21,308 bases of DNA from Thermoplasmata archaeon (GCA_021826795.1 JAKAYM010000017.1:1-21308); one strand, 5' to 3'. Shown: positions 1 to 9,152, counted from the first letter of the stretch. A program made the numbers and translations. Notes: generated by a model not told the origin, from the sequence alone.

Positions 1-1062
1 ACTATGAACCAATTTCAGACAACATATTTTCCGGCATACCCAAGTTACAATGTATGTTTCAATGATTCCACCGTGCCGGTATATGCGGTACTGTTAAAAG
101 ATAAATCAAACCCATCGCAGGTAAATACAATGGTTTACGTCCCTTACATAAATTCCTCAATAAATAATCAACCCCTATATATCTCTGATAACATAACATC
201 ATCACCAGTATACGGGGTAACCATGCATAAAGTGATGCCAAATTATGCAAAGGATGGACCGAATTCAGGTGCGTTTATCTACACTACACACTTAACTACA
301 GAAGATCTGGATAAATATGTAAATATTTATATTACCAATAAAACCGGTGCAATGGTAATTCCAAATATATCATACATGTATACGTATGTTAAACCAGGAG
401 TGGCATTACAGGATGGGCTAGCTTTATACTTCGGTATACTATTAATCCCTATTCTGGGTATATTCTCGGCTTATTTTTATTATGGTAAGGACAAAGCCTC
501 TGGGGTACTGGAATCTATAATAGCCAGACCGATTACAAAGGGAAAAGTAATGATCTCCAGATTCACGGGAAATTCCGTAAGTTTCCTAATAGGGCTTCTG
601 ATATCGTTTGGACTGGCGGACATAATACTGGAACATTATACAGGTATATATATATCGGCTGGAACTTTTACAGCAATGTTTCTGGGATATCTGGTGGAAG
701 CAATTGCTTTTGCAGGTATAATGTATTTAATAACGCAGTTTGAAAAAACTCAGGGAGAAATCCTCGGAACGGGTATTGCTCTATTATTCATTCTTGGCTT
801 TATGTGGACAATAGTATCTGGAGCAATATTGTTTTTACTTCGTTTAACCTCAAAGACATCATTTTTAAAAGACCTTCTTATTATAGATTCTATTTCACCC
901 TCTTACTTCCCAGACATTATCTCCGATTATCACCTCGGAGTATATAGTACGGTAAGTGCTTCCAGTGTCGGAATAAACATTTATTCTGTTGTTCTGATAG
1001 GGCTTGCGTGGGTGTTAATTCCATCTCTTCTGGCTCTTTATTTTGCAAGGAAGCGTGATTAA
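1..1062 (+). CDS. ABC-2 type transporter permease, 5' end outside the window
   Basis: Membrane component of an ABC exporter. The frame is open to base 1, and the visible protein starts directly in a long polar region (about residues 1-135) that should follow an N-terminal membrane helix, so the first helix is probably upstream and the ATG at 4 is not the real start. Five hydrophobic helices are visible (about 139-161, 190-208, 219-243, 252-280 and 324-349). The stretch after the first, with YYGKDKASGVLESIIARPIT, is the cytoplasmic loop typical of ABC-2 permeases that precedes the re-entry to the membrane. The large external domain is rich in Asn, Tyr and Ser. No ATPase partner is in view; it would be expected upstream. 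Substrate cannot be told. Family assignment is fairly safe, function beyond that is not. Confidence 0.75.
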   Translation, partial: TMNQFQTTYFPAYPSYNVCFNDSTVPVYAVLLKDKSNPSQVNTMVYVPYINSSINNQPLYISDNITSSPVYGVTMHKVMPNYAKDGPNSGAFIYTTHLTTEDLDKYVNIYITNKTGAMVIPNISYMYTYVKPGVALQDGLALYFGILLIPILGIFSAYFYYGKDKASGVLESIIARPITKGKVMISRFTGNSVSFLIGLLISFGLADIILEHYTGIYISAGTFTAMFLGYLVEAIAFAGIMYLITQFEKTQGEILGTGIALLFILGFMWTIVSGAILFLLRLTSKTSFLKDLLIIDSISPSYFPDIISDYHLGVYSTVSASSVGINIYSVVLIGLAWVLIPSLLALYFARKRD

Positions 1063-1080
1063 ATTTTTCTAATTTTATCA
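1063..1080 (+). terminator. T-rich stretch after the permease gene
   Basis: Two T-runs (TTTTT and TTTT) follow the permease stop immediately. Archaeal RNA polymerase terminates on such U-tracts without needing a hairpin. No stem is visible. Call rests only on composition and position. Confidence 0.35.
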
Positions 1081-1099
1081 TTTCTGTAACAACATTAAC

Positions 1100-1160
1100 T
1101 TTTTATAAATATTTTAGCAATAAATAATTTTATATAAGTTATTTCAATCTGGAGATAAGG
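1100..1160 (+). promoter_or_regulatory. Promoter and ribosome binding site of the ATP synthase operon
   Basis: Two TATA-like boxes stand before atpK: TTTTTATAAATA near 1100-1112 and TTTATATAA at 1129-1137. The first would start RNA near 1132 and give a leader that includes GGAG (1151-1154) and AAGG (1157-1160), 12 and 6 nt before the ATG. The second would give a nearly leaderless message. A Shine-Dalgarno-like site here contrasts with the monocistronic genes of the window, which have a TATA box about 25 nt before their ATG and no such site. Confidence 0.5.
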
Positions 1161-1166
1161 ATATTT

Positions 1167-1394
1167 ATGATAACTGACGCAGATGCTATTTTGGCTTTAG
1201 CCGCTTCTATTGCCATCGCCGGTGGACTGATAGGGACGGGTATGGCTCAGCAGGGTATTGGGGCAGCTGGTATGGGTATAATAGCTGAAAAACCTGAAAA
1301 ATTTGGACAGGTACTGTTCTTCTTTGTTATACCGGAAACGCTATGGATTATAGGTTTTGTTCTGGGAATTATATTACTGCTTCATGTAATATGA
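1167..1394 (+). CDS. atpK: A-type ATP synthase subunit K (proteolipid c-ring subunit)
   Basis: Ring-forming membrane rotor subunit that carries the translocated ion. The 75-residue protein is one helical hairpin: helix 1 (about 7-40) is rich in Gly and Ala, a polar loop AEKPEKFG follows, and helix 2 (about 48-75) contains the ion-carrying carboxylate Glu57 in the motif VIPET. This is the ordinary single-hairpin form, not the doubled one found in some archaea. There is no cleavable leader. Gln28 lies in helix 1 near where Na+-binding rings have a glutamine, but the residues after Glu57 (TLW) do not complete a clear Na+ site, and protons are expected in an acidophile; the ion is not decided by the sequence. 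It is the first gene of the operon and comes before E, as usual for archaeal operons. Confidence 0.93.
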   Translation: MITDADAILALAASIAIAGGLIGTGMAQQGIGAAGMGIIAEKPEKFGQVLFFFVIPETLWIIGFVLGIILLLHVI

Positions 1395-1406
1395 AAATTG
1401 GTTTTT

Positions 1407-1976
1407 ATGTCTCTTGAAAATATTTTAAATGAAATTCAAAGTACTACGGAATCGGAGTTAAAACAGATTAGAGATAGTTATTCGGAAAAAATACAGGATA
1501 TTACCAAAGCCTGTAACGACAAACTGTCCAGAATAAAACAGGATTATAAGGTAAAATCTGAAAACGATATAAAAAATATTATAAGACAATCTGAAGATTC
1601 AATAAAACTGCAATCAAAAAAAATTATTGATGATCGGAAAAAAGAGATTCTTAGCAATACCATGCAACGTTTAAAATCGTATGTTACATCACTGAATAAA
1701 TCATCTAATTATCCGGAACTTCTGAAAATAATGTTAAACGAATCTGAAAAACAACTGGGAAAAAAATTCACAGTGTACTGTTCAGAAAGTGATAAAGAAA
1801 AGTTGGAGAATATTAAATTTTCAGCTTCTGTAAAATTTCAAGTTGATAAAGCCATTAAGTCAGGAATTATATCCAGAAGCGTGGATGGGAAAAAAGAAGC
1901 AGATATGAGACTGGGCAACATATTTGATTCTGTTTCATATGACATAGAGACGTACCTTTATGAGAATATTAAATAG
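1407..1976 (+). CDS. atpE: A-type ATP synthase subunit E (peripheral stalk)
   Basis: Peripheral-stalk subunit that pairs with H and ties the A1 head to subunit I. The N-terminal half (about residues 1-95) is a charged Lys/Glu/Asp-rich segment with few prolines, as expected for a long coiled coil. The C-terminal half, with ADMRLGNIFDSVSYDIETYL near the end, is the globular head-binding domain (the usual motif is ...NTLESRL...). I chose ATG 1407; a TTG at 1398 would add three residues and is less likely. No strong ribosome binding site is visible, so translation probably depends on atpK upstream (12-nt gap). Its stop shares one base with the start of atpC. The sequence is divergent, so the call leans on domain pattern plus position in the operon. 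Confidence 0.85.
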   Translation: MSLENILNEIQSTTESELKQIRDSYSEKIQDITKACNDKLSRIKQDYKVKSENDIKNIIRQSEDSIKLQSKKIIDDRKKEILSNTMQRLKSYVTSLNKSSNYPELLKIMLNESEKQLGKKFTVYCSESDKEKLENIKFSASVKFQVDKAIKSGIISRSVDGKKEADMRLGNIFDSVSYDIETYLYENIK

Positions 1977-3037
1977 TGGTGATTCTTATAAACACTACAT
2001 ATTCTGGGAGCTATGGAAGATTAAAAGTACATTTCAATGACTATCTCAATGATGCTTTTATAAAATCTCTTATGGAACTCGATATAAAGGACATACGTTT
2101 GAAGTTATATGAAACGTCATACAGAGAAGATATTGACAAGGCTACATCATTAAGTGACGATGATGTACAGATCGTTTTGACTGCAATAAATAGACATGTG
2201 ATAAAAAATTCCAAACTTGCACTGTTCGCCATCCCGCCACCGATGAAATCCTTCATGAAAACCTATGTATCTAAATGGGACATAGAAACCATAAAGGCGA
2301 TTATAACTTCAAAGGTAATACATCATGATATAAAACCCGGTGATGGATTCATAATGAGTTTTAGGGATGTTCCTCTGGGAATATTTGCAGGCAATCTCAA
2401 CAATGATGATTTCAGGGTGCTGCTGGAAAAAAATGATGTAGACTCTGTAGTTAATTATCTATTGAATTTTGGTTATAACTATCTTTTAAAAGATCTGGAG
2501 GATTACAAAAAAACAGGGGATACTTCAATGCTGCTTTCTTCAATGGACTATAAATATTACAGTGATCTGGTAGAAAGAGCATTATTTTACAATGGAGATG
2601 AAGGTCAGATAATTAAATATATTAAGAGCGTAATTGATTTAAAAAATATAATGACACTTGCCAAGGCAATTGAATTGAAAGTAGATTATGAAAAGATTGA
2701 AAAAAATATTATAGGGAACGGCAATTATTCAAAGCAGGCACTTGCCGATATTTTCAGATCAGGCGATGTTGTTGAACTGCTTTCTGTATTCAAGCACTTT
2801 AATATAAGTGAATCAATAGATTTTTACAGGGAAAACAGAAATTTGAGTTTATTTGAGGCTGCAATGAGAAGCGCTCTGTTTCACCAGTACGTTCCTGTTA
2901 TGCTGAGCGATACTGCCTCTCAGTATATATTCGCATATATACTGTCCGCCGAACGAGAAAGAGATAATTTAAGAGCTATCATAATAGGTAAGTCATATAA
3001 TCTTGATAGTAATATAATAGAGAGGATGCTGATATAA
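1976..3037 (+). CDS. atpC: A-type ATP synthase subunit C (central stalk, d-like)
   Basis: Funnel-shaped AC39/d-family subunit that couples the c-ring to the central stalk. The 353-residue, mostly helical protein starts with a segment (SYGRLKVHFNDYLND) resembling the family's first repeat, and has three similar helical units, as known for this family. The start is a GTG that overlaps the atpE stop (TAGTG), with a second GTG directly after it, so the exact first residue is open by one codon. It ends with a TAA that directly abuts the ATG of atpF. Length is normal for the family (about 340-360). Confidence 0.87.
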   Translation: MVILINTTYSGSYGRLKVHFNDYLNDAFIKSLMELDIKDIRLKLYETSYREDIDKATSLSDDDVQIVLTAINRHVIKNSKLALFAIPPPMKSFMKTYVSKWDIETIKAIITSKVIHHDIKPGDGFIMSFRDVPLGIFAGNLNNDDFRVLLEKNDVDSVVNYLLNFGYNYLLKDLEDYKKTGDTSMLLSSMDYKYYSDLVERALFYNGDEGQIIKYIKSVIDLKNIMTLAKAIELKVDYEKIEKNIIGNGNYSKQALADIFRSGDVVELLSVFKHFNISESIDFYRENRNLSLFEAAMRSALFHQYVPVMLSDTASQYIFAYILSAERERDNLRAIIIGKSYNLDSNIIERMLI

Positions 3038-3346
3038 ATGTCAAGCCTTTGCATTATAGGGGAGAAAGAACTCATTACAGGATTCAAACTCGTGGGAGTA
3101 AATGATACTTTCATAGCTGATCCTATGGATGGTGCCAGACTCCTCAGGGAATTATATAAATCTAAAAAATATAATGTTATATTAGCATCACAGTCCTTCC
3201 AGAAAAATTTAAAGGTTGATGAAATAAATGAGTATGCCGGTTCCATGGATCCACTTGTAATATTTATCCCGCTTCCGGGAATAAGAGAAGAAGAATCGGT
3301 ATATGATCTTGCAAAAAGAATATTGGGAATTGATATTGGTGATTGA
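3038..3346 (+). CDS. atpF: A-type ATP synthase subunit F (central stalk)
   Basis: Small Rossmann-like rotor subunit that binds D in the central stalk and, in the family, affects ATPase activity. The 102-residue protein has the expected alternating pattern: an N-terminal strand (CIIGEKELITGFKLVGV), the strand NVILAS, and the strand LVIFIPLPG followed by a terminal helix that ends in LAKRILGIDI. The gene begins at the base after the atpC stop and ends directly before the atpA ATG, so translation of C, F and A is probably coupled. Normal length for the family. Confidence 0.92.
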   Translation: MSSLCIIGEKELITGFKLVGVNDTFIADPMDGARLLRELYKSKKYNVILASQSFQKNLKVDEINEYAGSMDPLVIFIPLPGIREEESVYDLAKRILGIDIGD

Positions 3347-6300
3347 ATGAAAAATAGTGGAAAGATATACAGCATATCCGGTCCTGTGGTAATAGCAACA
3401 GACCTTGATGGAAAAATGTTTGATGTGGTACGTGTAGGTAAACTGGGTCTTGTAGGAGAGGTGATAAAAATTGTCGGAAACAGATTTACCATTCAAGTAT
3501 ATGAGGATACCAGCGGGCTTAAGCCAGGGGAACCAGTAATATCTACAGGTAAGCCATTATCCGTTGAACTCGGACCTGGGCTTTTAAAATCTATATATGA
3601 TGGAATACAGAGACCACTGGACGTTATACAGTCAGAAACAGGTGATTTCATAGTGAGAGGTGCAAGTGCACCGCCGCTGGATGAGAAAAAGGAATGGGAG
3701 TTTCAACCTGTGTTGAAAGAGGGTGATGAGGTCGAAGAAGGATATATACTCGGCACAGTGAAGGAAACTGACATAATCACACATAAAATAATGGTTCCAT
3801 ACAAGGTTAATGGAGTAATAAAAACAATTAAGGCAGGAAAATTCAGGGTATCAGATACTGTATGTACAATTCAATCAGAAAATAAGGTCGTGGAGGTAAA
3901 ATTAAAACAGATATGGCCGGTAAGGCAGGCCAGAAAGGTTTTTCTCAAATTCGCACCTGAAATTCCACTTATTACAGGTCAAAGGGTAATAGACTCATTT
4001 TTCCCTGTGGCAAAGGGAGGAACAGTAGCGGTACCGGGGCCGTTCGGATCTGGTAAATGTGTTGCCGGTGATACACCATTGCTTATGGCAGATGGTAGCA
4101 TACATAATATTGAAGAAATCTATGAAGATTCCATATCTAATGGTGAAATAGAGTACCATAATGAGAACGAGACTCTTATAAAACTTAAATCACCTCTGAG
4201 AATATTTTCATTTTATGATGGAAAGATTTCTCAAAGTAAATCTGATTATATATACAAGGGCAAAAGTGATACTTTATTAAAATTAAAGACGAGGACAGGG
4301 AAGAAGGTAAAGGTAACTCCGGTTCATAAGTTATTCAGATTGGATGGGGAAGGAAATATAGTGGAAACGGAGGCAGGACATCTGGAACCGGGAGATTATA
4401 TTATTTCAATAAGAAAATTTGAAGCAGAGGAGGAGAATAAAAATATAGATATTTACTCTGTATTCTATGGTGCCAGGTCAGCCAGCGATGAAATTAAAAA
4501 TAAACTAAAACATATAACAAAGGAAAATAGAAAAATCCTAAGAAATGTAATTGATGAGAACATATTAAATCAGATTACAAGAACAGAAAATAACCCTGCA
4601 CCAAAGTTGAGCTGGATAAAAACGATATACGATACACTTAACATGGAACGCCCAGAGATTATGTACTTAAGGGGAGATAGGAAGGGTAATATTGTAACGG
4701 TACCGAATTTTGTTTCCGAAGATCTCTCAGAGTTATTAGGATTTTATATCGCAGAGGGTTATATAAGAGGCAAAAGCACATTTGTAATTACAAATTCTGA
4801 CAAAAGCATACTTGAAAGAGTTGAATATTTGCTGAAAAAAGTATTTAATTTAAGTGGAAAAATAGAAATACAAAAAGATAAAACAAACAATTTTATAGTA
4901 AACAGTATCGTATTATGTGAATTTATAAGAAAATTAATACCCGGAAAATTAGCTGCTGATAAGGAGGTGCCACAGATAATAATGAAATCAAGCCGGAGAG
5001 TTATATCAGCATTTTTAAAAGGATATTACCTGAGTGATGGCAGTTATTATAAAGGGCAAATAGAATTGTCAACTGCAAGTAAAAATCTGTCAACATCATT
5101 ATCCTATTTGTTAACAAAACTTGGTATACTGCATACTATTAGAAAGAATAAAAGTTTAAGCGAACATTATAGGTATAGAATCTTTATAAGAGGTTTAAAT
5201 GAGCTTAAAAAATTCTATGTGGGATTATCTATTGGAGAGGAAAAATTTAAAAAAATAGAGAACGTAGAAAAATATATAGATTTTAAGAAGAATACTTATA
5301 CAGCCATTGACCTGGTTCCATTAGATTCAGAAAAAATAGATAGTTTATACAGAGCAAACTCCAGTTACAATCAGTTAAAATCAAACTGTGTAGAAATAAC
5401 TAATTATACTAGCCAAAATGAAAGAATGAGCGTTTCTTCCATCAATAAATTTGCCCAGACCATCCTAATAAATAATACTGATGAGGTTAGAGAAGATATT
5501 AATATGTTAAGAAACATCTCTGAATCTCTGGAATTTATATACTTTGACAGAATTGATTCAATAGAGGAACTAATAGGCCCTTTTGATGTTTATGATGTAA
5601 CAACTCCGGAATTTGGAAGTAATTTTGTTGGAGGAGAAGGCGCCATACTGCTGCATAACACAGTAATTCAGCACCAGCTTTCAAAATGGTCCGATGCAGA
5701 TATAACAGTTTATGTAGGATGTGGTGAGAGGGGCAACGAAATGACAGAGATACTTACAACATTCCCTGAATTGCAGGACCCGAAAAGCGGTAAGCCCCTG
5801 ATGGAAAAAACAATTCTAATAGCAAATACCTCAAATATGCCTGTGGCAGCAAGGGAAGCCAGTATTTATACAGGAGTTACCATAGCAGAGTATTACAGAG
5901 ATATGGGTTACGATGTGGCCCTCATGGCTGATTCAACAAGCAGATGGGCAGAGGCTTTAAGGGAAATTTCCGGAAGGCTCGAGGAAATGCCAGGAGAGGA
6001 GGGTTATCCAGCATATCTCGGCAGAAGAATATCTGAATTCTATGAGAGATCAGGAAATGCACAGATAATCCCGCAGGATAAGAGAACAGGTTCAATCACG
6101 CTCATAGGAGCTGTTTCACCACCTGGTGGAGATTTATCAGATCCTGTTGTGCAGAATACCCTGAGGGTTACACGTGTATTCTGGGCACTGGATGCTTCCC
6201 TGGCATCAAGAAGGCATTTTCCATCAATCACCTGCCTCAACAGCTATTCACTCTATCTTGATTCACTTTCCGGCTGGTTTAAATCCAATATAAATCCAGA

Positions 6301-6718
6301 ATGGCCACAGATGCATGCACTGATGATGGGCATACTTCAGAAAGAGTCAGAATTGCAGGAAATAGTCCAGCTTGTGGGATATGATTCACTTCCGGAAAAG
6401 CAGAAAAACGTTCTGGATATTGCCAAGATTATCAGGGAGGATTTTCTCCAGCAGAATGCTTTTGATGATATAGATACGTACTGTTCAATAAATAAACAGT
6501 ATGAAATGCTGATGATTATTAAAACACTCAATGAAATGCAGGAAAGGTCCATAGATGCAGGATTAAAAGTGACACAAACAGCAACATTGCCGGTCAGAAT
6601 GAAGATATCAAGAATGAAAGAAATAAAGGAAGAAGATTTTAATAAGTTTTACAATGATGTTATAAAGGAAATAAATAATGAATATAATAATATAATGGAG
6701 GGTGTTGAAAGTGTCTGA
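3347..6718 (+). CDS. atpA: A-type ATP synthase catalytic subunit A with an in-frame intein
   Basis: Catalytic nucleotide-binding subunit of the A1 head. The 1123-residue precursor is an N-extein (1-237), an intein (238-771) and a C-extein (772-1123). The exteins sum to 589 residues, normal for subunit A. The N-extein has the beta-barrel (GPVVIATDL...), the bulge region with EKKEWEFQP, and ends in GPFGSGK. After splicing, Thr772 completes the Walker A motif GPFGSGKT. The C-extein has [11 protein letters not shown], the Walker B strand with [20 protein letters not shown], and the catalytic region [10 protein letters not shown]. Until the intein leaves, the P-loop is split, so ATP synthase activity requires splicing. 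The gene lies directly between atpF and atpB with no gap or overlap of note. The same insertion site is used in Thermoplasma and Pyrococcus subunit A. Confidence 0.97.
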   Translation: MKNSGKIYSISGPVVIATDLDGKMFDVVRVGKLGLVGEVIKIVGNRFTIQVYEDTSGLKPGEPVISTGKPLSVELGPGLLKSIYDGIQRPLDVIQSETGDFIVRGASAPPLDEKKEWEFQPVLKEGDEVEEGYILGTVKETDIITHKIMVPYKVNGVIKTIKAGKFRVSDTVCTIQSENKVVEVKLKQIWPVRQARKVFLKFAPEIPLITGQRVIDSFFPVAKGGTVAVPGPFGSGKCVAGDTPLLMADGSIHNIEEIYEDSISNGEIEYHNENETLIKLKSPLRIFSFYDGKISQSKSDYIYKGKSDTLLKLKTRTGKKVKVTPVHKLFRLDGEGNIVETEAGHLEPGDYIISIRKFEAEEENKNIDIYSVFYGARSASDEIKNKLKHITKENRKILRNVIDENILNQITRTENNPAPKLSWIKTIYDTLNMERPEIMYLRGDRKGNIVTVPNFVSEDLSELLGFYIAEGYIRGKSTFVITNSDKSILERVEYLLKKVFNLSGKIEIQKDKTNNFIVNSIVLCEFIRKLIPGKLAADKEVPQIIMKSSRRVISAFLKGYYLSDGSYYKGQIELSTASKNLSTSLSYLLTKLGILHTIRKNKSLSEHYRYRIFIRGLNELKKFYVGLSIGEEKFKKIENVEKYIDFKKNTYTAIDLVPLDSEKIDSLYRANSSYNQLKSNCVEITNYTSQNERMSVSSINKFAQTILINNTDEVREDINMLRNISESLEFIYFDRIDSIEELIGPFDVYDVTTPEFGSNFVGGEGAILLHNTVIQHQLSKWSDADITVYVGCGERGNEMTEILTTFPELQDPKSGKPLMEKTILIANTSNMPVAAREASIYTGVTIAEYYRDMGYDVALMADSTSRWAEALREISGRLEEMPGEEGYPAYLGRRISEFYERSGNAQIIPQDKRTGSITLIGAVSPPGGDLSDPVVQNTLRVTRVFWALDASLASRRHFPSITCLNSYSLYLDSLSGWFKSNINPEWPQMHALMMGILQKESELQEIVQLVGYDSLPEKQKNVLDIAKIIREDFLQQNAFDDIDTYCSINKQYEMLMIIKTLNEMQERSIDAGLKVTQTATLPVRMKISRMKEIKEEDFNKFYNDVIKEINNEYNNIMEGVESV
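4058..5659 (+). mobile_element. Full-length LAGLIDADG intein in the P-loop of subunit A
   Basis: A protein-splicing element of 534 residues, precursor residues 238-771. It starts with Cys238 ([14 protein letters not shown]), has the block B motif TPVHKLF (Thr324, His327), and ends with the block F/G region [15 protein letters not shown] and ILLHN, with His770, Asn771 and Thr772 as +1 nucleophile. All splicing residues are present. The middle carries a two-motif homing endonuclease: LLGFYIAEG (463-471, acidic Glu470) and LKGYYLSDG (557-565, acidic Asp564), both acidic residues kept. A sample of 60 intein bases (4801-4860) has 15 G+C, against 27 in 60 extein bases (5881-5940), in line with a separate origin. 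Thermoplasma acidophilum is known to have a mini-intein of about 173 residues at this site, so this copy is the long form. Confidence 0.95.
6697..6702 (+). promoter_or_regulatory. Ribosome binding site that fixes the atpB start
   Basis: GGAGGG lies inside the last codons of atpA. Possible atpB starts are GTG 6702, TTG 6705 and GTG 6711. Only GTG 6711 has a normal distance (8 nt) from this site; the others overlap it or nearly so. Confidence 0.75.
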
Positions 6719-8087
6719 TATTATATATAAATCCATTTCACAGATTAACGGCCCGCTTCTATTTGTGGACAATGTAAAAAATGCCTCATACAACGAGATT
6801 GTAAATGTTATACTGGATAATGGAGAAAGGGTAAAGGGGCAGGTTCTGGAAACAAGGAACGGGGTTGCGGTTGTCCAGGTTTATGGATCTACCACGAGTA
6901 TGAGCCCGAACAGCACAGGTGTGTCATTTACAGGGGATACATTCAAACTTCCGGTATCAGATGACATGCTTGGAAGAATATTCAATGGATTCGGCGAACC
7001 AATAGATAAGGGACCAAAAATTTATTCAAGGGAGAAAGTGGATATAACAGGTGCTGCAATAAATCCATATTCCAGGGAAGAACCTAGCGAATTTATTGAA
7101 ACAGGAATTTCAACAATAGATGGAATGAACACACTGGTCATGGGACAGAAACTCCCGATATTTTCAGGCGCAGGTTTATCACATAACAGACTGGCAACAC
7201 AGATTGCAAGACAGGCTAAAACATTGAATGGGAATGAAAAATTCGGTGTTGTGTTCGGTGCAATAGGAATAACAAGTGAGGAGGCAAATTACTTCATGAA
7301 ACAGTTTGAAAATTCCGGGGCCCTTTCTGAATCGGTTATATTTCTGAATCTGGCCTCTGATCCTTCTATGGACAGGATTATACTTCCTAGAGTTGCACTG
7401 ACAACTGCAGAATACATGGCATATGAAAAGGACATGAATATGCTGGTTATACTTACGGATATGACCAATTACTGTGAGGCTCTCAGGGAAATATCGTCAT
7501 CAAGGGAGGAAATACCCGGAAGAAGGGGATATCCCGGATACATGTATACTGATCTAAGCACCATATATGAAAGGGCAGGAAAAATAAAGGGAAGAAAGGG
7601 ATCCATAACACAGATACCCATACTTACAATGCCAGGCGATGATATCACAAATCCGGTGCCTGATCTAACCGGTTATATAACAGAGGGGCAAATCACGCTT
7701 TCCAGGGACCTCAACAGGAAGAATATATACCCAGAAGTGGATGTACTTTCATCATTATCAAGGCTAATGAATCAGGGAATAGGTGCAGACCATACAAGAG
7801 AGGATCATAGAGGTCTTGCCGATCAGCTCTATGCATCATACGCAAAGGGTAAGGATGCCAGGGCACTCAGTGAAATTGTGGGAGAGGAGGCGTTGAGTGA
7901 TTCTGACAAGAAATATCTTCAGTTTGCCGAAGATTTCGAGGGTAAATATGTAAACCAGGGAAATACCGACAGGTCAATTATTGAAACGCTTAATCTGGGA
8001 TGGGATATGCTTTCAATACTGCCCAAGGAAGAAATGAAAAAAGTAAAATCCGCTCATATACAGAAATATGGAAAGTGGGAGAACTAA
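6711..8087 (+). CDS. atpB: A-type ATP synthase subunit B (non-catalytic)
   Basis: Non-catalytic head subunit that alternates with A in the A3B3 hexamer. The 458-residue protein starts at a GTG chosen by its ribosome binding site and overlaps the end of atpA by 8 bases. The place of the P-loop is taken by SGAGLSHN (about 152-159), the degenerate form typical of B subunits, which do not hydrolyse ATP. Other hallmarks are [40 protein letters not shown] and the C-terminal helical domain. There is no intein. Length and motif order are as expected. The last base of its TAA stop is the first base of the atpD start. Confidence 0.96.
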   Translation: MSDIIYKSISQINGPLLFVDNVKNASYNEIVNVILDNGERVKGQVLETRNGVAVVQVYGSTTSMSPNSTGVSFTGDTFKLPVSDDMLGRIFNGFGEPIDKGPKIYSREKVDITGAAINPYSREEPSEFIETGISTIDGMNTLVMGQKLPIFSGAGLSHNRLATQIARQAKTLNGNEKFGVVFGAIGITSEEANYFMKQFENSGALSESVIFLNLASDPSMDRIILPRVALTTAEYMAYEKDMNMLVILTDMTNYCEALREISSSREEIPGRRGYPGYMYTDLSTIYERAGKIKGRKGSITQIPILTMPGDDITNPVPDLTGYITEGQITLSRDLNRKNIYPEVDVLSSLSRLMNQGIGADHTREDHRGLADQLYASYAKGKDARALSEIVGEEALSDSDKKYLQFAEDFEGKYVNQGNTDRSIIETLNLGWDMLSILPKEEMKKVKSAHIQKYGKWEN

Positions 8088-8719
8088 TGGCAAATAATAT
8101 CAGATTGACTAGAATTGAATTAATAAATACGAAAAAGAGGGTGAAGGTAGCTTCTAGAGGACTTGAGCTCCTTAAAATGAAACGCCAATCACTTGTCATG
8201 GAATTTTTCAAAATAAGCAATGAAATAAAAGGGCTAAAGGAAAATATAAAAAATGATATAGAAAATGGATTGAATGCTATCAGAATGGCAGAGGTCATTG
8301 ACGGCACACTGGAAATAGAGAGGATATCGTATATGTTCTCTTCACCTGAAATAAAGATAGGCGGAAAAAATATTATGGGTGTAAAAATTCCTGAAATGTC
8401 GGCAGAAATCGGAAAAAAAATTATGGATAGTCAGTATATGGCAACCTCTGTACCTGCATCAATATACGATGCAATGATAATTTTTGACAGAATATTCAAC
8501 GAACTTTTAATAGTTGCACAGAAAGAGTCTTCCATGCGAAAACTACTTAATGAGATAGATAAAACCAATAGGAGGTCCAACGCTATTGAAAATATCATGA
8601 TACCGCGGTTCAAATCGAACCTGAAAATTATAAGAGAACATCTTGATGAAATGGAAAGAGACTCATTCTCAACACTTAAATTTGTTAAAAATCATGTGGT
8701 TGCAGGGCAGGATAAATAA
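8087..8719 (+). CDS. atpD: A-type ATP synthase subunit D (central shaft)
   Basis: Rotating central shaft, the gamma-like coiled coil that sits in the A3B3 hexamer. The protein is 210 residues from the ATG in the TAATG overlap with atpB. A longer open frame from 8000 exists but would run 87 bases into atpB and adds nothing family-like. The N-terminal helix holds the family signature (RLTRIELINTKKRVKVASRGLELLKMKR split over residues 6-33) and the C-terminal helix (about 160-205) pairs with it; between them is the globular hairpin region. Length is normal for AtpD. Confidence 0.93.
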   Translation: MANNIRLTRIELINTKKRVKVASRGLELLKMKRQSLVMEFFKISNEIKGLKENIKNDIENGLNAIRMAEVIDGTLEIERISYMFSSPEIKIGGKNIMGVKIPEMSAEIGKKIMDSQYMATSVPASIYDAMIIFDRIFNELLIVAQKESSMRKLLNEIDKTNRRSNAIENIMIPRFKSNLKIIREHLDEMERDSFSTLKFVKNHVVAGQDK

Positions 8720-8720
8720 T

Positions 8721-8828
8721 ATGGATAATGTGGAAAAATTTAAAAAAATCAGAAAAATTGTACTGATGGTAAACATAACAATGGCAATAGTATTTATTGC
8801 CATAATCATTATGGTGATATATAAATGA
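8721..8828 (+). CDS. 35-aa single-span membrane miniprotein inside the ATP synthase operon
   Basis: I do not recognise this gene. It encodes 35 residues: a basic, amphipathic start (VEKFKKIRK, residues 4-12) and one membrane span (about 13-34, IVLMVNITMAIVFIAIIIMV). The positive-inside rule puts the N-terminus in the cytoplasm. It starts 1 nt after the atpD stop, behind AGGAT with suitable spacing, and its TGA overlaps the ATG of atpH (ATGA), so it is embedded in the translation chain of the operon. The tight packing on both sides is the main argument that it is a real gene. The Methanosarcina mazei operon is known to have a small gene, ahaG, after ahaD, so a small gene in this position has a precedent; homology is not claimed. 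It might be a membrane-sector accessory or an assembly factor. Confidence 0.7.
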   Translation: MDNVEKFKKIRKIVLMVNITMAIVFIAIIIMVIYK

Positions 8829-9148
8829 CTGAAATAGATGAGTTGAAGGTAATCAGGGATAAGGAAGACGCTAAAAAGAAGGCTATTCAGGATTTGAAGG
8901 ATGAAATGGAAAAACAGCTTGCTGATAAAATTAAGGAGTGCAATGAAAAATCAAAGAACGTGGAAAACCAGATTATAAATGATTATAATAAAAGTCTTGA
9001 GGAAATAAAAGAATCAGAAGACAAGAAAATGGTAGATGCACTGGATACTCAGAGGGCCAGGGCACAGGTCATGAAGCTTGATCTAAAGGAACGTGCAATG
9101 GAAGAAAAGGTATATGACATTATATTGAAATACATCAACAAAAAGTGA
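8825..9148 (+). CDS. atpH: A-type ATP synthase subunit H (peripheral stalk)
   Basis: Peripheral-stalk partner of subunit E. The 107-residue protein is almost fully charged and helical, with heptad-like spacing of Leu, Ile and Val among Lys and Glu (for example ELKVIRDKEDAKKKAIQDL) and no long hydrophobic stretch, as expected for the long coiled coil of H. The C-terminus (VYDIILKYINKK) is the short segment that would contact E and the head. The start ATG overlaps the stop of the 35-aa gene. Low-complexity coiled coils of this kind are hard to assign on sequence alone; position before atpI settles it. In Methanosarcina H and I open the operon, while here they close it. Confidence 0.85.
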   Translation: MTEIDELKVIRDKEDAKKKAIQDLKDEMEKQLADKIKECNEKSKNVENQIINDYNKSLEEIKESEDKKMVDALDTQRARAQVMKLDLKERAMEEKVYDIILKYINKK

Positions 9149-9152
9149 TTAA

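Noticed and set aside
1167..1394. Na+-binding c-ring
   Set aside because: Gln28 fits a Na+ site position, but the residues after Glu57 do not complete the signature; the evidence is not enough to claim Na+ coupling.
2920..3492. 190-codon open frame on the minus strand across atpC-atpF-atpA
   Set aside because: It is antisense to three well-supported genes and shows no family motif; its Ser/Ile/Phe-rich content is what a reverse reading of AT-rich genes gives.
6702..6710. Earlier atpB starts GTG 6702 and TTG 6705
   Set aside because: They overlap or touch the ribosome binding site GGAGGG at 6697-6702; GTG 6711 has proper spacing.
8000..8086. Longer atpD start
   Set aside because: It would overlap atpB by 87 bases; ATG 8087 gives the normal family length and the TAATG overlap.
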